A stretch of 64,000 bases of DNA from Mycolicibacterium neoaurum (GCF_036946495.1 NZ_JAQIIX010000002.1:2790001-2854000), one strand, 5' to 3'. Positions 25,159-35,760 are shown, counted from the first letter of the stretch. Notes: generated by a model not told the origin, from the letters alone. A program made the numbers and translations.

Positions 25159-25665
25159 ATGGCGCTCAAGGCAGACATCCGGGGGATGGTCTACAAGTAC
25201 CCCGAGGTTTTCATCGTGGGTCGCGAACAGGTCAAGATGTTCGCGAAGGCGGTGAAGTCGGAGCATCCGGCATCGCTGCATGAGGAGGCGGCCGCCGAAC
25301 TGGGTCATGACCGCTTGGTTGCAGGCCCGACGTTCGTCTCGATCCTGGCCAACCTGGTGCAGCAGGACTTCTTCCGCAATGTCGACGTCGGCATGGAGAC
25401 CATGCAGATCATCCAGGTCGATCAGCGATTCGTGTACCACCAGCCGATCCGGGTGGGCGATCACCTGCACGCCGAGCTGGAGATCATGTCCGTCGAGAAT
25501 AGGTTCAACGCCGATATCGTCGTGACGCGCAATATCCTTCGCGACGAGAACGGCGTCGTGGTCATGGAGGCGTACACCACGCTGATGGGTCACGAGGGCG
25601 ACAACTCGGTGTCGGTGCGTTACGACCGTGAGTCCGGCCAGGTGCTGCGGACCGCGGCCGGGTAG
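25159..25665 (+). CDS. hadC: (3R)-hydroxyacyl-ACP dehydratase subunit HadC
   Basis: A 168-residue hotdog protein homologous to HadA (ADIRGMVYKYPEVFIVGREQ), lacking the D-x4-H dyad. It partners HadB in the HadBC complex, which acts on later, longer meromycolate intermediates. It is the last gene of the hadABC run; a perfect inverted repeat lies 37 bp after its stop. Confidence 0.96.
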   Translation: MALKADIRGMVYKYPEVFIVGREQVKMFAKAVKSEHPASLHEEAAAELGHDRLVAGPTFVSILANLVQQDFFRNVDVGMETMQIIQVDQRFVYHQPIRVGDHLHAELEIMSVENRFNADIVVTRNILRDENGVVVMEAYTTLMGHEGDNSVSVRYDRESGQVLRTAAG

Positions 25666-25701
25666 AGCGCGCAGGGACGAGGGGATTAGTAAGTAGTACT
25701 T

Positions 25702-25722
25702 GGACCGATGTACACTCGGTCC
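25702..25722. promoter_or_regulatory. Perfect 7-bp inverted repeat between hadC and tRNA-Trp
   Basis: GGACCGA (25702-25708) and TCGGTCC (25716-25722) flank TGTACAC. TACACT at 25711-25716 also resembles a -10 element for the tRNA-Trp/secE direction. The dyad could be a weak terminator for hadABC or an operator over the next promoter. The sequence alone does not decide. Confidence 0.4.
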
Positions 25723-25808
25723 TCGGGGTTTTCCCACTACAGCGCGCTGTCCGTCGGTTCGTCAATCGGCCGATCGGAGAGCGCGCAACTGTGTGAGGCC
25801 CTGAACAG

Positions 25809-25881
<73 letters not shown>

Positions 25882-25949
25882 CTCAACTGAATACTCGACA
25901 AGTGTGGACACTGGAAGGTGACCACACGTAACCAGACGAAAGGCATGCG

Positions 25950-27205
<1,256 letters not shown>

Positions 27206-27256
27206 TTTTCGGGCCCGGATATCGGCTGGGCCCAAGAGAGAAGGAAAAACCAGAGC

Positions 27257-27685
27257 ATGGCCCCGAAGAAGAAGGTCACCGGGCTCATCAAGCTCCAGAT
27301 CCAGGCCGGGCAGGCCAACCCTGCCCCGCCCGTGGGTCCGGCGCTCGGTCAGCACGGCGTCAACATCATGGAATTCTGCAAGGCGTACAACGCCGCGACG
27401 GAGTCCCAGCGCGGCAACGTCATCCCGGTGGAGATCACGGTTTACGAAGACCGCAGCTTCACCTTCGCGCTGAAGACCCCGCCGGCCGCCAAGCTGCTGC
27501 TGAAGGCAGCGGGCATCCAGAAGGGTTCCGGCACTCCGCACACCACCAAGGTCGCGGAGATCACTTGGGATCAGGTGCGTGAGATCGCCGAGACCAAGAA
27601 GGAAGATCTGAACGCCAACGATATCGACGCCGCCGCGAAGATCATCGCCGGCACCGCCCGCTCCATGGGCATCACGGTCAAGTAA
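27257..27685 (+). CDS. rplK: 50S ribosomal protein L11
   Basis: 142 residues, the standard length. Conserved features are [20 protein letters not shown], then [15 protein letters not shown] and the C-terminal RNA-binding domain ending [10 protein letters not shown]11 forms the GTPase-associated centre with 23S rRNA and is the thiostrepton site. It is 52 bp from nusG and followed by rplA. Confidence 0.98.
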   Translation: MAPKKKVTGLIKLQIQAGQANPAPPVGPALGQHGVNIMEFCKAYNAATESQRGNVIPVEITVYEDRSFTFALKTPPAAKLLLKAAGIQKGSGTPHTTKVAEITWDQVREIAETKKEDLNANDIDAAAKIIAGTARSMGITVK

Positions 27686-27751
27686 AACCAAGCAATTCGT
27701 GGGAGGGCCCGCTTCGGCCCGGCAACCACACCCTCTGAACTGGAGACACCA

Positions 27752-28468
27752 ATGAGCAAGAGCAGCAAGGCCTATCGCGAGGCCGCCGAGAAGGTGGACC
27801 GCGACAATCTCTACACCCCGTTGCAGGCGGCCCGCCTGGCCAAGGACACGTCGTCGAAGAAGCAGGACGCGACCGTCGAGGTCGCCATCCGGCTGGGCGT
27901 CGATCCGCGCAAGGCAGACCAGATGGTGCGCGGCACCGTCAACCTGCCGCACGGGACCGGTAAGACCGCGCGCGTCGCGGTGTTCGCCGTGGGTGAGAAG
28001 GCCGAGCAGGCTACCGTTGCCGGCGCCGATATCGTCGGCAGCGATGACCTGATCGAGAAGATCCAGGGCGGTTTCCTGGATTTCGACGCGGCCATCGCGA
28101 CCCCTGACCAGATGGCCAAGGTCGGTCGTATTGCCCGCGTGCTGGGCCCCCGTGGCCTGATGCCGAACCCGAAGACGGGCACCGTGACTGCCGATGTGGC
28201 CAAGGCCGTCACCGACATCAAGGGCGGCAAGATCAACTTCCGCGTCGACAAGCAGGCCAACCTGCACTTCGTGATCGGCAAGGCGTCGTTCGACGCCGAG
28301 AAGCTGGCCGAGAACTACGGCGCCGCCCTCGACGAGGTGCTGCGTGCCAAGCCGTCGTCGTCGAAGGGTCGCTACCTGAAGAAGGTCACCGTCTCGACCA
28401 CGACCGGCCCCGGCATCCCCGTGGATCCCTCGGTCACCCGCAACTTCACCGCGGACGAGCAGGCCTGA
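27752..28468 (+). CDS. rplA: 50S ribosomal protein L1
   Basis: 238 residues. L1 signatures include [38 protein letters not shown] and [19 protein letters not shown]. It binds 23S rRNA at the exit site and often autoregulates the L11 operon. It is the last gene before a strong terminator and marks the left edge of the accessory island; in M. tuberculosis the next gene would be mmaA4. Confidence 0.98.
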   Translation: MSKSSKAYREAAEKVDRDNLYTPLQAARLAKDTSSKKQDATVEVAIRLGVDPRKADQMVRGTVNLPHGTGKTARVAVFAVGEKAEQATVAGADIVGSDDLIEKIQGGFLDFDAAIATPDQMAKVGRIARVLGPRGLMPNPKTGTVTADVAKAVTDIKGGKINFRVDKQANLHFVIGKASFDAEKLAENYGAALDEVLRAKPSSSKGRYLKKVTVSTTTGPGIPVDPSVTRNFTADEQA

Positions 28469-28491
28469 GCCCGCCTCCCCAGTTGAGCTCG

Positions 28492-28522
28492 ATGCCCCCG
28501 CACCTCGGTGCGGGGGCATTTT
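28492..28522 (+). terminator. Intrinsic terminator of the rplK-rplA operon
   Basis: ATGCCCCCGCAC (28492-28503) pairs perfectly with GTGCGGGGGCAT (28508-28519) across a four-base loop, followed by a run of T (28519-28522). It begins 24 bases after the rplA stop. Confidence 0.92.
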
Positions 28523-28581
28523 GCTGCGCGTCGGACGACGGTGTGACCGGGAATCACGCTGCAGCGCTTAGGATCGGCCCG

Positions 28582-28872
28582 GTGAGTGGCGGAATCTGTC
28601 GGTGCGGGCATGAGCGTGCCGCGCACGAGCACTATCGTCCCGGCGCCGAGTGCGCGTTGTGCGCGCCGGGGGAGTGCACCGGCTTCCGGCGCCCCGGGGT
28701 GCTGGGGGTGTTGCGGGGTTGGGTGCGCGGGGCAGGTAGCCGACTCAGGGGGTGGCTGGGTCCAGCGGAACGGCGACGGTGGCCAGCAGGGCGCGGTGAT
28801 CGGAACCGGGTACGTCGACGGTATGGATGGACGTCGCGGTCGAATTGCGGGTCAGCACATGGTCGATCGTGA
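28582..28872 (+). CDS. Small Cys/His-rich (probable zinc-binding) protein
   Basis: A GTG at 28582 opens a frame starting SGGICRCGHERAAHEHYRPG, followed by ECALCAPGECTGFRRPG. The pattern CxCGH-x4-HxHYR-x4-C-x2-C-x4-C is found in many small actinobacterial proteins that probably bind zinc. The informative part is about 45 residues. The frame runs on to 96 codons in Arg/Trp-rich sequence that overlaps the end of the convergent exonuclease-family gene by 128 bp, so the true C-terminus may have changed or decayed. Function is unknown. Confidence 0.5.
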   Translation: MSGGICRCGHERAAHEHYRPGAECALCAPGECTGFRRPGVLGVLRGWVRGAGSRLRGWLGPAERRRWPAGRGDRNRVRRRYGWTSRSNCGSAHGRS

Positions 28873-29770
28873 TCAGGGGCGGGATGCGCGGGTGCGGTGA
28901 GTACGTCGGACCGAAGCCGGCGCCGGTCTGGCGGACCGCCTCCTGGTAGCCAACATCGAGCAAGTCGCGGAACTGCCGCATGTCCACAGTGCTGTTGAAG
29001 TCGCCGGCGATGATGACCGCGGCCGGACCCGCGGCCTCGGCGTAGTCGGCGAATTCGGATCTTGCCGCGGTGATCTTTCGGTCCCAGTCGGTGAAGGTGT
29101 TCTCGTCGCCGGCGATGGGGGACATCAGGTGGACGCTGGACACAATGGGTTCGTGTTGTACACCGGGGATGCTGAGGCGGGCAGTACTCGAGTTGGTTCC
29201 GTACTTGGCACTGGGCACAACGGTGATCGGGTATCGGCTCCACAACCCGATTCCATCGGCCCGCGGCCGCGGTGACAGCGCTGAGTAGGGGAACACCTGG
29301 CGTAAGCCTGCTTGGTTGAATCGTTCCACGGCTTCGGCCGTCAGCTCCGACACCGTGATCACATCGGCACTAGTTCTGGCCAGTTCGACGAAGAAGGCCG
29401 GATCCGCCATGCCGTATCGAAGGTTCGACGACAGCACTCGGACGGTCAGATGGCGAGTACTGTCAGCTGCGCTTCCGCCGAAGTACCAGGGAAGCTGCAC
29501 GGCGAGCGCGGCGGCCAGGACGGCCGACGCTGCGAGGGCGAGAAGTGCGCGTCTGCACAGCAGCAGTGCAAAGGTTGCGGCCAGGACTCCCAAGGGCACG
29601 TAGGGGAGGCTGACGACCGCGAGAAGTGCGGGCAGGTTCGATAGCGGCAGAGCCCGGATGAGCACTGCGATCACGGCATATCCGAGCATCAGCACGGCTA
29701 AAGCCGTGGTCAGCGACACTGGTCGGGACCATGCCGGGCCACGTCGGCGGTCTCGGGTGCGTAAAGCCAT
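28745..29770 (-). CDS. Membrane-anchored endonuclease/exonuclease/phosphatase-family protein 1 (island edge)
   Basis: 341 residues from ATG 29770. Three hydrophobic segments occupy the first 95 residues (VLMLGYAVIAVLIRAL, LPYVPLGVLAATFALLL, ALLALAASAVLAAALAV). An EEP domain follows with all catalytic landmarks: SSNLRYG, VSELTAE, GDFNST and PGSDHRALL. EEP enzymes are metal-dependent phosphodiesterases or phosphatases; the substrate cannot be predicted. The start overlaps the phosphatase stop (TAATG), suggesting coupled translation. A close paralogue at 45114 sits at the other end of the island. Confidence 0.85.
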   Translation of the reverse strand: MALRTRDRRRGPAWSRPVSLTTALAVLMLGYAVIAVLIRALPLSNLPALLAVVSLPYVPLGVLAATFALLLCRRALLALAASAVLAAALAVQLPWYFGGSAADSTRHLTVRVLSSNLRYGMADPAFFVELARTSADVITVSELTAEAVERFNQAGLRQVFPYSALSPRPRADGIGLWSRYPITVVPSAKYGTNSSTARLSIPGVQHEPIVSSVHLMSPIAGDENTFTDWDRKITAARSEFADYAEAAGPAAVIIAGDFNSTVDMRQFRDLLDVGYQEAVRQTGAGFGPTYSPHPRIPPLITIDHVLTRNSTATSIHTVDVPGSDHRALLATVAVPLDPATP

Positions 29771-30339
29771 TAAAAGCGGCAAAGTTCTAGTATTGGCGGC
29801 AGCGCCGCGGCGATCTGCTTCCCTACCGCGGCGAAAACCTCCGGGCTCTGGCCGATTGGGTCGGCGATATCAAGGCCGTCGTTGCCGTCGAGGTATGGCC
29901 GAAAATTAGCGAGGTCTGCAAGGGTGCGTGCATTTTGCTCAGTCACCAATCGGGTGGCCTCGATCAGGGTGAAGGTGCGTTTCAGCTTTTGCGGAGCAAC
30001 TTCGAGAACCGAGGCTCGGTGTGCTGTTGTCATGGTCAGAATGAGGTCGGCACTTCCCGCAATTCTCTCGGTGAGATGTCTGGCAGCAAATTCTGCGGGA
30101 TCTCCGCCAAGCTTGACCAGTACCGATTCCGCTTCGGGATGTATGGGTTGTCCCGACGCAGCGCGAGTCCCCGCGCTGGAAGCAGAGAACCCGTCAAGGC
30201 CCGTCTTGTGGGCGTGCGCGGTCGCCAGGCGCTCTGCGGTGGGCGATCGGCAGATGTTTCCAGTGCAAACGAAGAGTATGTGCAGGGCCGTGGTCCTTTC
30301 CTGTCGAACTGGCGAGGCGTCTAGCCCTTCGAGGTGCAA
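29770..30339 (-). CDS. Low-molecular-weight protein-tyrosine phosphatase (Wzb-like)
   Basis: The P-loop ILFVCTGNICRSPTAERLA (CX5R) and a later acidic DIADPIGQSP (general acid Asp) define the LMW-PTP family. Phosphatases of this type dephosphorylate Wzc-type tyrosine autokinases, and such a kinase is encoded at 40622. The start is uncertain. The frame opens at TTG 30339, but AGGAAAGG lies only about 10 bases before a CTG just ahead of HILFVC, so the true N-terminus may be some 18 residues shorter. It forms a two-gene operon with the EEP gene. Confidence 0.88.
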   Translation of the reverse strand: MHLEGLDASPVRQERTTALHILFVCTGNICRSPTAERLATAHAHKTGLDGFSASSAGTRAASGQPIHPEAESVLVKLGGDPAEFAARHLTERIAGSADLILTMTTAHRASVLEVAPQKLKRTFTLIEATRLVTEQNARTLADLANFRPYLDGNDGLDIADPIGQSPEVFAAVGKQIAAALPPILELCRF

Positions 30340-31162
30340 GTCGGATGCTATCCACTATCCGAGTCCATCGCCGTGACCTGGTCCTCCACTGGTGCCACTC
30401 ATACGCAAACTGTCGATATGGCAAATTTTGAGGCAGTCAGGGATCGAAGCGCGGGTATGACGTCCTCGCGAGTCTGAACAGACGGACATACGTCGTTCTG
30501 GCAAGGCTTATTCAGGGCCGGCGCCGACGCCGATCTGCGGAAGTGAGCCGCTTGGCTTCGCTCACTTCAGTACCTTCACAAAAGTTTGCTGTTGCGTCTC
30601 TCTCCGGAGCGCCGGACTTGGCGAAGCTTGTGGCCGTGCTTGTTGTTGACGCATTGGGGCCGACGGCGCTGGGGCTGCAGCAGATGACTTTCGCGTCGTC
30701 TTCAGCAAACAATATGAATACCGAATCTCCGTATGTGAGCCCGGACGCGGTCGTTACGCTTCAAGATCAACCCGAAAGTGTAAAAAATGGCCTCTGCCAG
30801 CACTTATTGGCCGAAGATGCCGCCGATCCCGCGAAGTAGCGAAAAGATCTCGCGTATGGCTTCCGGGGTCGTCAATTAAGCACTAACATCCTGATCAACG
30901 CCTACCGCATCGCGTGCCGCGGTAAAGAATGAACGATGTGCCATCTGCTCCGATACTCTCGGCCGGTCGTAGTTCACGGGCAAATTTCTGACAGGTAGTG
31001 ACAGGGAGTGTGCGACAGCATGGATGGTGAGGCAGTCACGCCGCTCGGGCCACGCGGTGCGCGGTCCACACGAAGGCGATCGGCATCATGCCTGGCGCTA
31101 CCGCATTTGCCGACTTACGCTAGGGTCAATTTTTTCGAAGTCTGGCTGGGAGGCGCAGCTCA
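30340..31162. other. 823-bp gene-poor, AT-richer gap at the left part of the island
   Basis: No convincing gene is seen. A 98-codon plus-strand frame (30543-30839) and antisense frames have no recognisable motif or good ribosome-binding site. Near the right end, TACGCT at 31116-31121 could be a -10 element and GGGAGG at 31148-31153 is the ribosome-binding site of the transferase gene. The length and lower GC suggest decayed sequence or a long regulatory leader. Confidence 0.5.
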
Positions 31163-32704
31163 ATGACAGTTGTGGATCCTGCGGCAGATCTCATTCCCCG
31201 CACGACGGACACCAAGAAGTCCGCGATTGCGGTGTCGAGTTCTTGCTCGGAGCCCTCGGCGGCAAGCGTGCACAGTGTTGCGGATCTCCTGGTGGGGGGC
31301 ACATTCCAGCGCGCCGATGTCATCCGGCCGACTGCCGGCTTGCTATCAAGGGTCGCTGGGCCGGCGGGCGTTGGCTACTTGAGCCGTGTGCGAGCTTGGA
31401 TGGTTGTACCGGTGGTTGACTTCCTGATGTTGGCCGCTCCGATGATGTGGCGGCCGCCGCAGCCGCTGACGATTCTCACTATGGCGGTGTTAGGAACGCT
31501 GCTGCTCACCGGTGGTGTTCGCTACGTCGCACCACTGCACCTCAGCGTGATGGATGACTTGCCGTCAATCGTCACCCGGCTGCTGGCCACGGTGGCAGCA
31601 ATAGCAGCGGTGGTACTCCATCTACACGCCAAGCCGCAAGTATTGATCTTCCTGGAGACCGCTTGTCAGGCTGTTGCGCTCGTCATCGTCGGACGCTTGA
31701 TAACGACTCGATTGGTCGGATTTGGCCGGAGCATTGGCATCGCGCGCCATCCGACCGTACTGATCGGCGGCGGCCAGACTGCGGCCGAAATTGCCAAGAC
31801 CCTCGCTGACCACCGTGAGTACGGATTGGTGCCTATGGGATTTGTCGACGACAGCGACGTCTGCGCCGCCGCCGCGATACTGCCTCGGCTCGGCCGGCTC
31901 GCTGATCTGGACATGGCGATGATCACCAGCGGCGCCGACACGATTCTCGTCGCCGACGGAGACTTCGACGAGCGTGCGCTTATTGACGCAGTCCGTACTG
32001 AAGTTGGACTTACGGCCGAGCTGCTCGTAGTGCCCAGATTGCACCACTTCCATACTCTGACCGGGACGGCTGACCACATCGGATCCATCCCCATAATGAG
32101 AATTCGTAACCCCAACCTTCGAGGACCTGCACGAATCATTAAGCGGGCGTTCGACATTTTCTCGGCCGGAGCTGCTCTACTGGTGCTGTCGCCCGTTCTT
32201 GCGGTCGCCGCCCTCGCAGTTCGGATGGAAGGCGGGCCAGGTGTCATCTTTCGGCAAACTCGTGTTGGTCGCGATGGCCGCAGATTCGAGCTTTTGAAGT
32301 TCCGGTCGATGCGGCCCGCCAACGAAGCCGAATCGGCCACGCAATGGAATGTCTCAGCGGATAGTCGAGTTGGCCCGGTCGGAAAGTTCCTGCGTTCGAC
32401 GTCCATTGACGAGTTGCCGCAGCTGTGGAACATCCTTCGTGGCGACATGACAATCGTCGGACCTCGACCTGAGCGTCCCCATTTCGTTGAACAGTTCTCG
32501 ACGCAGTTCGAACGATACGCACACCGGCATCGAGTTCAGGTGGGGCTTACCGGGTTTGCGCAAGTCAGCGGCCTAAAGGGAGATACCTCCATTGCCGACC
32601 GGTGCCGCTACGACAACTTCTACATCGAGAACTGGTCGCTGTGGCTCGATATCAAGATCATACTTCGAACATTTCGCGCTGTCGTCTTGTACCGCGAAAG
32701 GTGA
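31163..32704 (+). CDS. Exopolysaccharide-initiating polyprenyl-phosphate sugar phosphotransferase (WcaJ/WbaP type)
   Basis: 513 residues. Four hydrophobic segments at about 75-185 (WMVVPVVDFLMLAAPM, LLATVAAIAAVVLHLHA) precede a Rossmann-like CoA-binding-type domain (TVLIGGGQTAAEIAKTL). The C-terminal catalytic phosphoglycosyl transferase domain has a membrane hairpin (KRAFDIFSAGAALLVLSPV), VIFRQTRVGRDGRRFELLKF, SIDELPQLWNILRGDM and TIVGPRPE. It moves a sugar-1-phosphate from UDP-sugar to undecaprenyl/decaprenyl phosphate, the first step of polymer assembly. The sugar is not predictable. The stop is 10 bases before the dehydrogenase gene, so the two form an operon. Confidence 0.94.
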   Translation: MTVVDPAADLIPRTTDTKKSAIAVSSSCSEPSAASVHSVADLLVGGTFQRADVIRPTAGLLSRVAGPAGVGYLSRVRAWMVVPVVDFLMLAAPMMWRPPQPLTILTMAVLGTLLLTGGVRYVAPLHLSVMDDLPSIVTRLLATVAAIAAVVLHLHAKPQVLIFLETACQAVALVIVGRLITTRLVGFGRSIGIARHPTVLIGGGQTAAEIAKTLADHREYGLVPMGFVDDSDVCAAAAILPRLGRLADLDMAMITSGADTILVADGDFDERALIDAVRTEVGLTAELLVVPRLHHFHTLTGTADHIGSIPIMRIRNPNLRGPARIIKRAFDIFSAGAALLVLSPVLAVAALAVRMEGGPGVIFRQTRVGRDGRRFELLKFRSMRPANEAESATQWNVSADSRVGPVGKFLRSTSIDELPQLWNILRGDMTIVGPRPERPHFVEQFSTQFERYAHRHRVQVGLTGFAQVSGLKGDTSIADRCRYDNFYIENWSLWLDIKIILRTFRAVVLYRER

Positions 32705-32714
32705 GGACAGGCAA

Positions 32715-34427
32715 ATGACGATCTCAGAAGTGCCCAGCCGAGATAGGCTGGACGCAGGTTCCGAAGGATCCCTGCCGTGTCCTGTGAGTCCGACTTCCCT
32801 TGGGGCGGTGAAGGAATCGAGCTGGACGACAGATGTCGAAACCCTCGTATCCGCTGCGTCCAGCGAGCGCGTGGCTGCGATACTGCAGCGTGCCACCTCG
32901 ATCGGCGCAGCAAGAGACGCCTTGAATACGGCTGGTTGGCAAGCCACCATCGCGGGAAACCGAATAACTGTGGACGACCACATATCTGTTCAGTATCTCT
33001 CTGGCTCTTTCAATCTCGTTGGCGAGCGCACTGCTGAATGGGCAATCTATGGACGCTCCGATGGATCAGTTCAATGTGTCAGCGCAACTGAATTATCAAC
33101 TCTAATGGGGGGACTTGTGGGAACCGAAGTTGAAACGACAGCCAACCCGCGATCCAGTACACGAAAGGCGCTGGGAGGTAGATCGATAGCGGTAGTGGGT
33201 CTGGGATATGTCGGAGTTCCCACCGCGCTGTCCTTCACTGACGCGGGAGCCAAGGTCGTCGGATTCGACGTCAGCGAGGCGCGACTGAGCGCCATCAAAG
33301 ACATTCGAATCGATCTGCTCGAACGCGATAAGAAACGACTGGCGCCTGCGCTGAACGATCATGTGCTGCGGCTGACAACTGAACCTTCGGCAATTGCCGA
33401 GACCGAGCTTGTGGTTGTGTGTGTCCCCACGCCGATCGATAACCATCTGACTCCTGACCTCACTGCTCTATCTGCCGCATGCGCAACGGTTGTCGAGCAT
33501 GCGCGACATCACCAGGTCATCGTGTTGACCTCGACTACGTATGCGGGTTGCACAAAAGACCTCCTGATCAAGCCTTTGCAGCGAAGGGGATTCGTCGTAG
33601 GCGAAGACATCTTTGTGGCCTTCAGCCCGGAAAGGATAGATCCGGGCGTCGTCGCACATGCCCCCGAGAACACGCCGCGCGTGCTGGGAGGCTATTCCGC
33701 TGCTTGTAGCGAGCGAGCCGCAGCGTACCTGGCACACACGGCGGGATCGCTACACGTTGTCTCATCACCCGAGGCCGCAGAGATGGCCAAGCTGCTCGAG
33801 AACACTTTCCGTGCTGTGAACGTTGCCCTCGCGAACGAGATCGCCGATGCTTCCCAAGAGCTCAATATTGATGTGATGGAAGTGATCAAGGCAGCCGCGA
33901 CTAAGCCATATGGATTCATGGCGTTTTATCCGGGGCCAGGCGTCGGAGGGCATTGCATACCGTGCGATCCGCACTATCTGCTCTGGCAACTCCGCGGCCG
34001 GAGAATGCAATCACCGTTAGTAGAGGCTGCGATGGGTGCGATCGCCGGTCGTCCACGTGTGATCGCGGAGCACGCTCGACGAATACTTGGCGAAAGCGGC
34101 AGGAAGCTAGAGGGCGCAAGGGCACTCGTTCTGGGGGTTAGCTACAAGCCGGCGCTCGGCGATGTCCGCGAGTCCCCTGCTCTGGAGATCATGCAGATGC
34201 TGACCGAACACGGTCTTACAGTGTGCTATTCAGACCCGTACGTCGAGGCGATCAATCTGCCGGGCAGTGGCAGTCTCTTTCATCTGCCGGATCCAGCTGC
34301 TCAAGAATGGGACCTGGTAATCGTCCATACCGCACATCCGAACGTCGACTATTCGTGGTTGGACGGTCACCCAGCAGTTCTGGACACGACCTATCGGCTG
34401 AAGTTACCGGGCGTACACGTGCCGTGA
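32715..34427 (+). CDS. Nucleotide-sugar (UDP-ManNAc-type) dehydrogenase with unusual N-terminal extension
   Basis: 570 residues. From about residue 155 it is a WecC/UDP-glucose-dehydrogenase-type enzyme: Rossmann start IAVVGLGYVGVPTALSF, PENTPRVLGG, the tetramer helix KLLENTFRAVNVALANE, catalytic Cys414 in GVGGHCIPCDPHY, and the C-terminal UDP-binding domain (LGVSYKPALGDVRESPALEI). It makes a uronic acid donor for the polysaccharide. The family is normally about 430 residues. The first 155 (RVAAILQRATSIGAARDALN, ISVQYLSGSFNLVGER) match no domain I know. ATG 32715 is the first good start. It lies in the same operon as the initiating transferase. Confidence 0.92.
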   Translation: MTISEVPSRDRLDAGSEGSLPCPVSPTSLGAVKESSWTTDVETLVSAASSERVAAILQRATSIGAARDALNTAGWQATIAGNRITVDDHISVQYLSGSFNLVGERTAEWAIYGRSDGSVQCVSATELSTLMGGLVGTEVETTANPRSSTRKALGGRSIAVVGLGYVGVPTALSFTDAGAKVVGFDVSEARLSAIKDIRIDLLERDKKRLAPALNDHVLRLTTEPSAIAETELVVVCVPTPIDNHLTPDLTALSAACATVVEHARHHQVIVLTSTTYAGCTKDLLIKPLQRRGFVVGEDIFVAFSPERIDPGVVAHAPENTPRVLGGYSAACSERAAAYLAHTAGSLHVVSSPEAAEMAKLLENTFRAVNVALANEIADASQELNIDVMEVIKAAATKPYGFMAFYPGPGVGGHCIPCDPHYLLWQLRGRRMQSPLVEAAMGAIAGRPRVIAEHARRILGESGRKLEGARALVLGVSYKPALGDVRESPALEIMQMLTEHGLTVCYSDPYVEAINLPGSGSLFHLPDPAAQEWDLVIVHTAHPNVDYSWLDGHPAVLDTTYRLKLPGVHVP

Positions 34428-34469
34428 GAAGTGCCTCCTGACAAGGGCTAGCGGCCGCGGCTTATCGGC

Positions 34470-35630
34470 TCACCGTGGGTGTGCTCTCGACTCTGATGCA
34501 CTGTTGATCAGCTGCTGCCAGTCCTTCGCAATGTTCTCAACCGCCTTCTGGCGCAGAAGGTGTGCACGTGCATGCTCTTCCGGGGTGATTGGACGTTGAG
34601 ACAATCTGATGATTGCGTCCGCGAAGCTTCTCGGTTCTGGTGCTGCGAGGACGCCTGGCACCAGCGCCGGAACGACCTCCGGCATTACGCTCTGATTTAC
34701 CGCCACAACGGGTTTGCCGAACTGTGCGGCCTCGAACAGCACCAGGCCGTAGGTCTCGCCCAGCGATGGATGAACCATAATCTCCGCACGGGCGAAGTAC
34801 TCTGCGGGGTCTTCAACATAACCGCTGAACCACACGCGGTCGGCGATTCCGAGTTCCCGGACCATACTCTCGAGCTCGTGCCGTTGTGCTCCATCACCGA
34901 CAATATCCAGCGTGTAGCTGGAAGGTAGTAATGAAAGTGCGTGAATAGCGAGACTGAGATTCTTATTCCTCGTAAGAGAGCCAACTGCCAGTAGTCTGCC
35001 AGATATGACGCGCGGAGTATCCTGCCGATTGAGATTCCGAACGATGTTCGGTATGACCGCTATGGGCTCACTGAAACCGTAAGCAAGCAGATCGCGACGG
35101 AGTGATTCGCTCACGGCCACGGTGGCGTGTGCACGCGCATAGAGGGTGCGCGCGATAAACCGGAGAACTCGGAGATTACGACTGGATTTGACCTGTTCAT
35201 CGCCAAATGAGTGCTCCCAGATCAGAGCGCCTCGGCTAGCAGTGCGCGATAGAGCAAGTAAGAGTGGAATGGCGGTCCAAGCGCCGCTGATAATCACGAC
35301 ACCGTCAATATCGGCGCGATGACGTAGCGCTCGCCACAGGGTGATCAGCCGTTTCCATCCAGTTACTTTCGAGCCCCATCGCTGGTCAATTATGGATGTC
35401 GGGCCGGGGCTATCCGGCGGGTCTTCGTTTGCAAGGGCGACAACGCGTACATCGTAAGTCGACTTCAGGGATTCGATGAGCGACAGGGTGGCCGATTCGA
35501 GCCCTGTGAGCGGATATAGGCTCGATACTACGACGGTGACGCGAATCGGACTCTGTGGAAGATTGCAACCTTCAACCACTATTGTCGAGTTCCTCTCAAG
35601 GTAGTCAGGTTGTCTCCTTGAAATATACAT
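34470..35630 (-). CDS. Family 4 glycosyltransferase (GT-B fold)
   Basis: 386 residues. N-terminal Rossmann domain (IRVTVVVSSLYPLTGLESATL) and C-terminal domain with RLLAVGSLTRNKNLSLAI, VWFSGYVEDPAEYFARAEI and the sugar-nucleotide motif HPSLGETYGLVLFEAAQFGKP (E-x7-E type). It probably adds one sugar to the lipid-linked repeat unit at the cytoplasmic membrane face. It is convergent with the dehydrogenase gene and separated by 130 bp from the upstream flippase gene on the same strand. Many codons end in A or T compared with backbone genes. Confidence 0.92.
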   Translation of the reverse strand: MYISRRQPDYLERNSTIVVEGCNLPQSPIRVTVVVSSLYPLTGLESATLSLIESLKSTYDVRVVALANEDPPDSPGPTSIIDQRWGSKVTGWKRLITLWRALRHRADIDGVVIISGAWTAIPLLLALSRTASRGALIWEHSFGDEQVKSSRNLRVLRFIARTLYARAHATVAVSESLRRDLLAYGFSEPIAVIPNIVRNLNRQDTPRVISGRLLAVGSLTRNKNLSLAIHALSLLPSSYTLDIVGDGAQRHELESMVRELGIADRVWFSGYVEDPAEYFARAEIMVHPSLGETYGLVLFEAAQFGKPVVAVNQSVMPEVVPALVPGVLAAPEPRSFADAIIRLSQRPITPEEHARAHLLRQKAVENIAKDWQQLINSASESRAHPR

Positions 35631-35760
35631 TGAAAGGCGTGTGAAATTTTGGTCCGCTAGATATCCGAGCGAGATCTTTCAGGGCGGTAGTGGCCAGTCG
35701 CAGCATCGTGAAAATACCCGCCCAGGATTGCACTCGCTCACACTCGATGATGCCGAGTGG

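Noticed and set aside
27206..27256. GGGCCC pair between nusG and rplK as a terminator
   Set aside because: Only six pairs with an 11-base loop and no T-run; too weak to claim.
30543..30839. Possible 98-residue protein in the island gap
   Set aside because: No recognisable domain, no convincing ribosome-binding site, and competing frames on the other strand.
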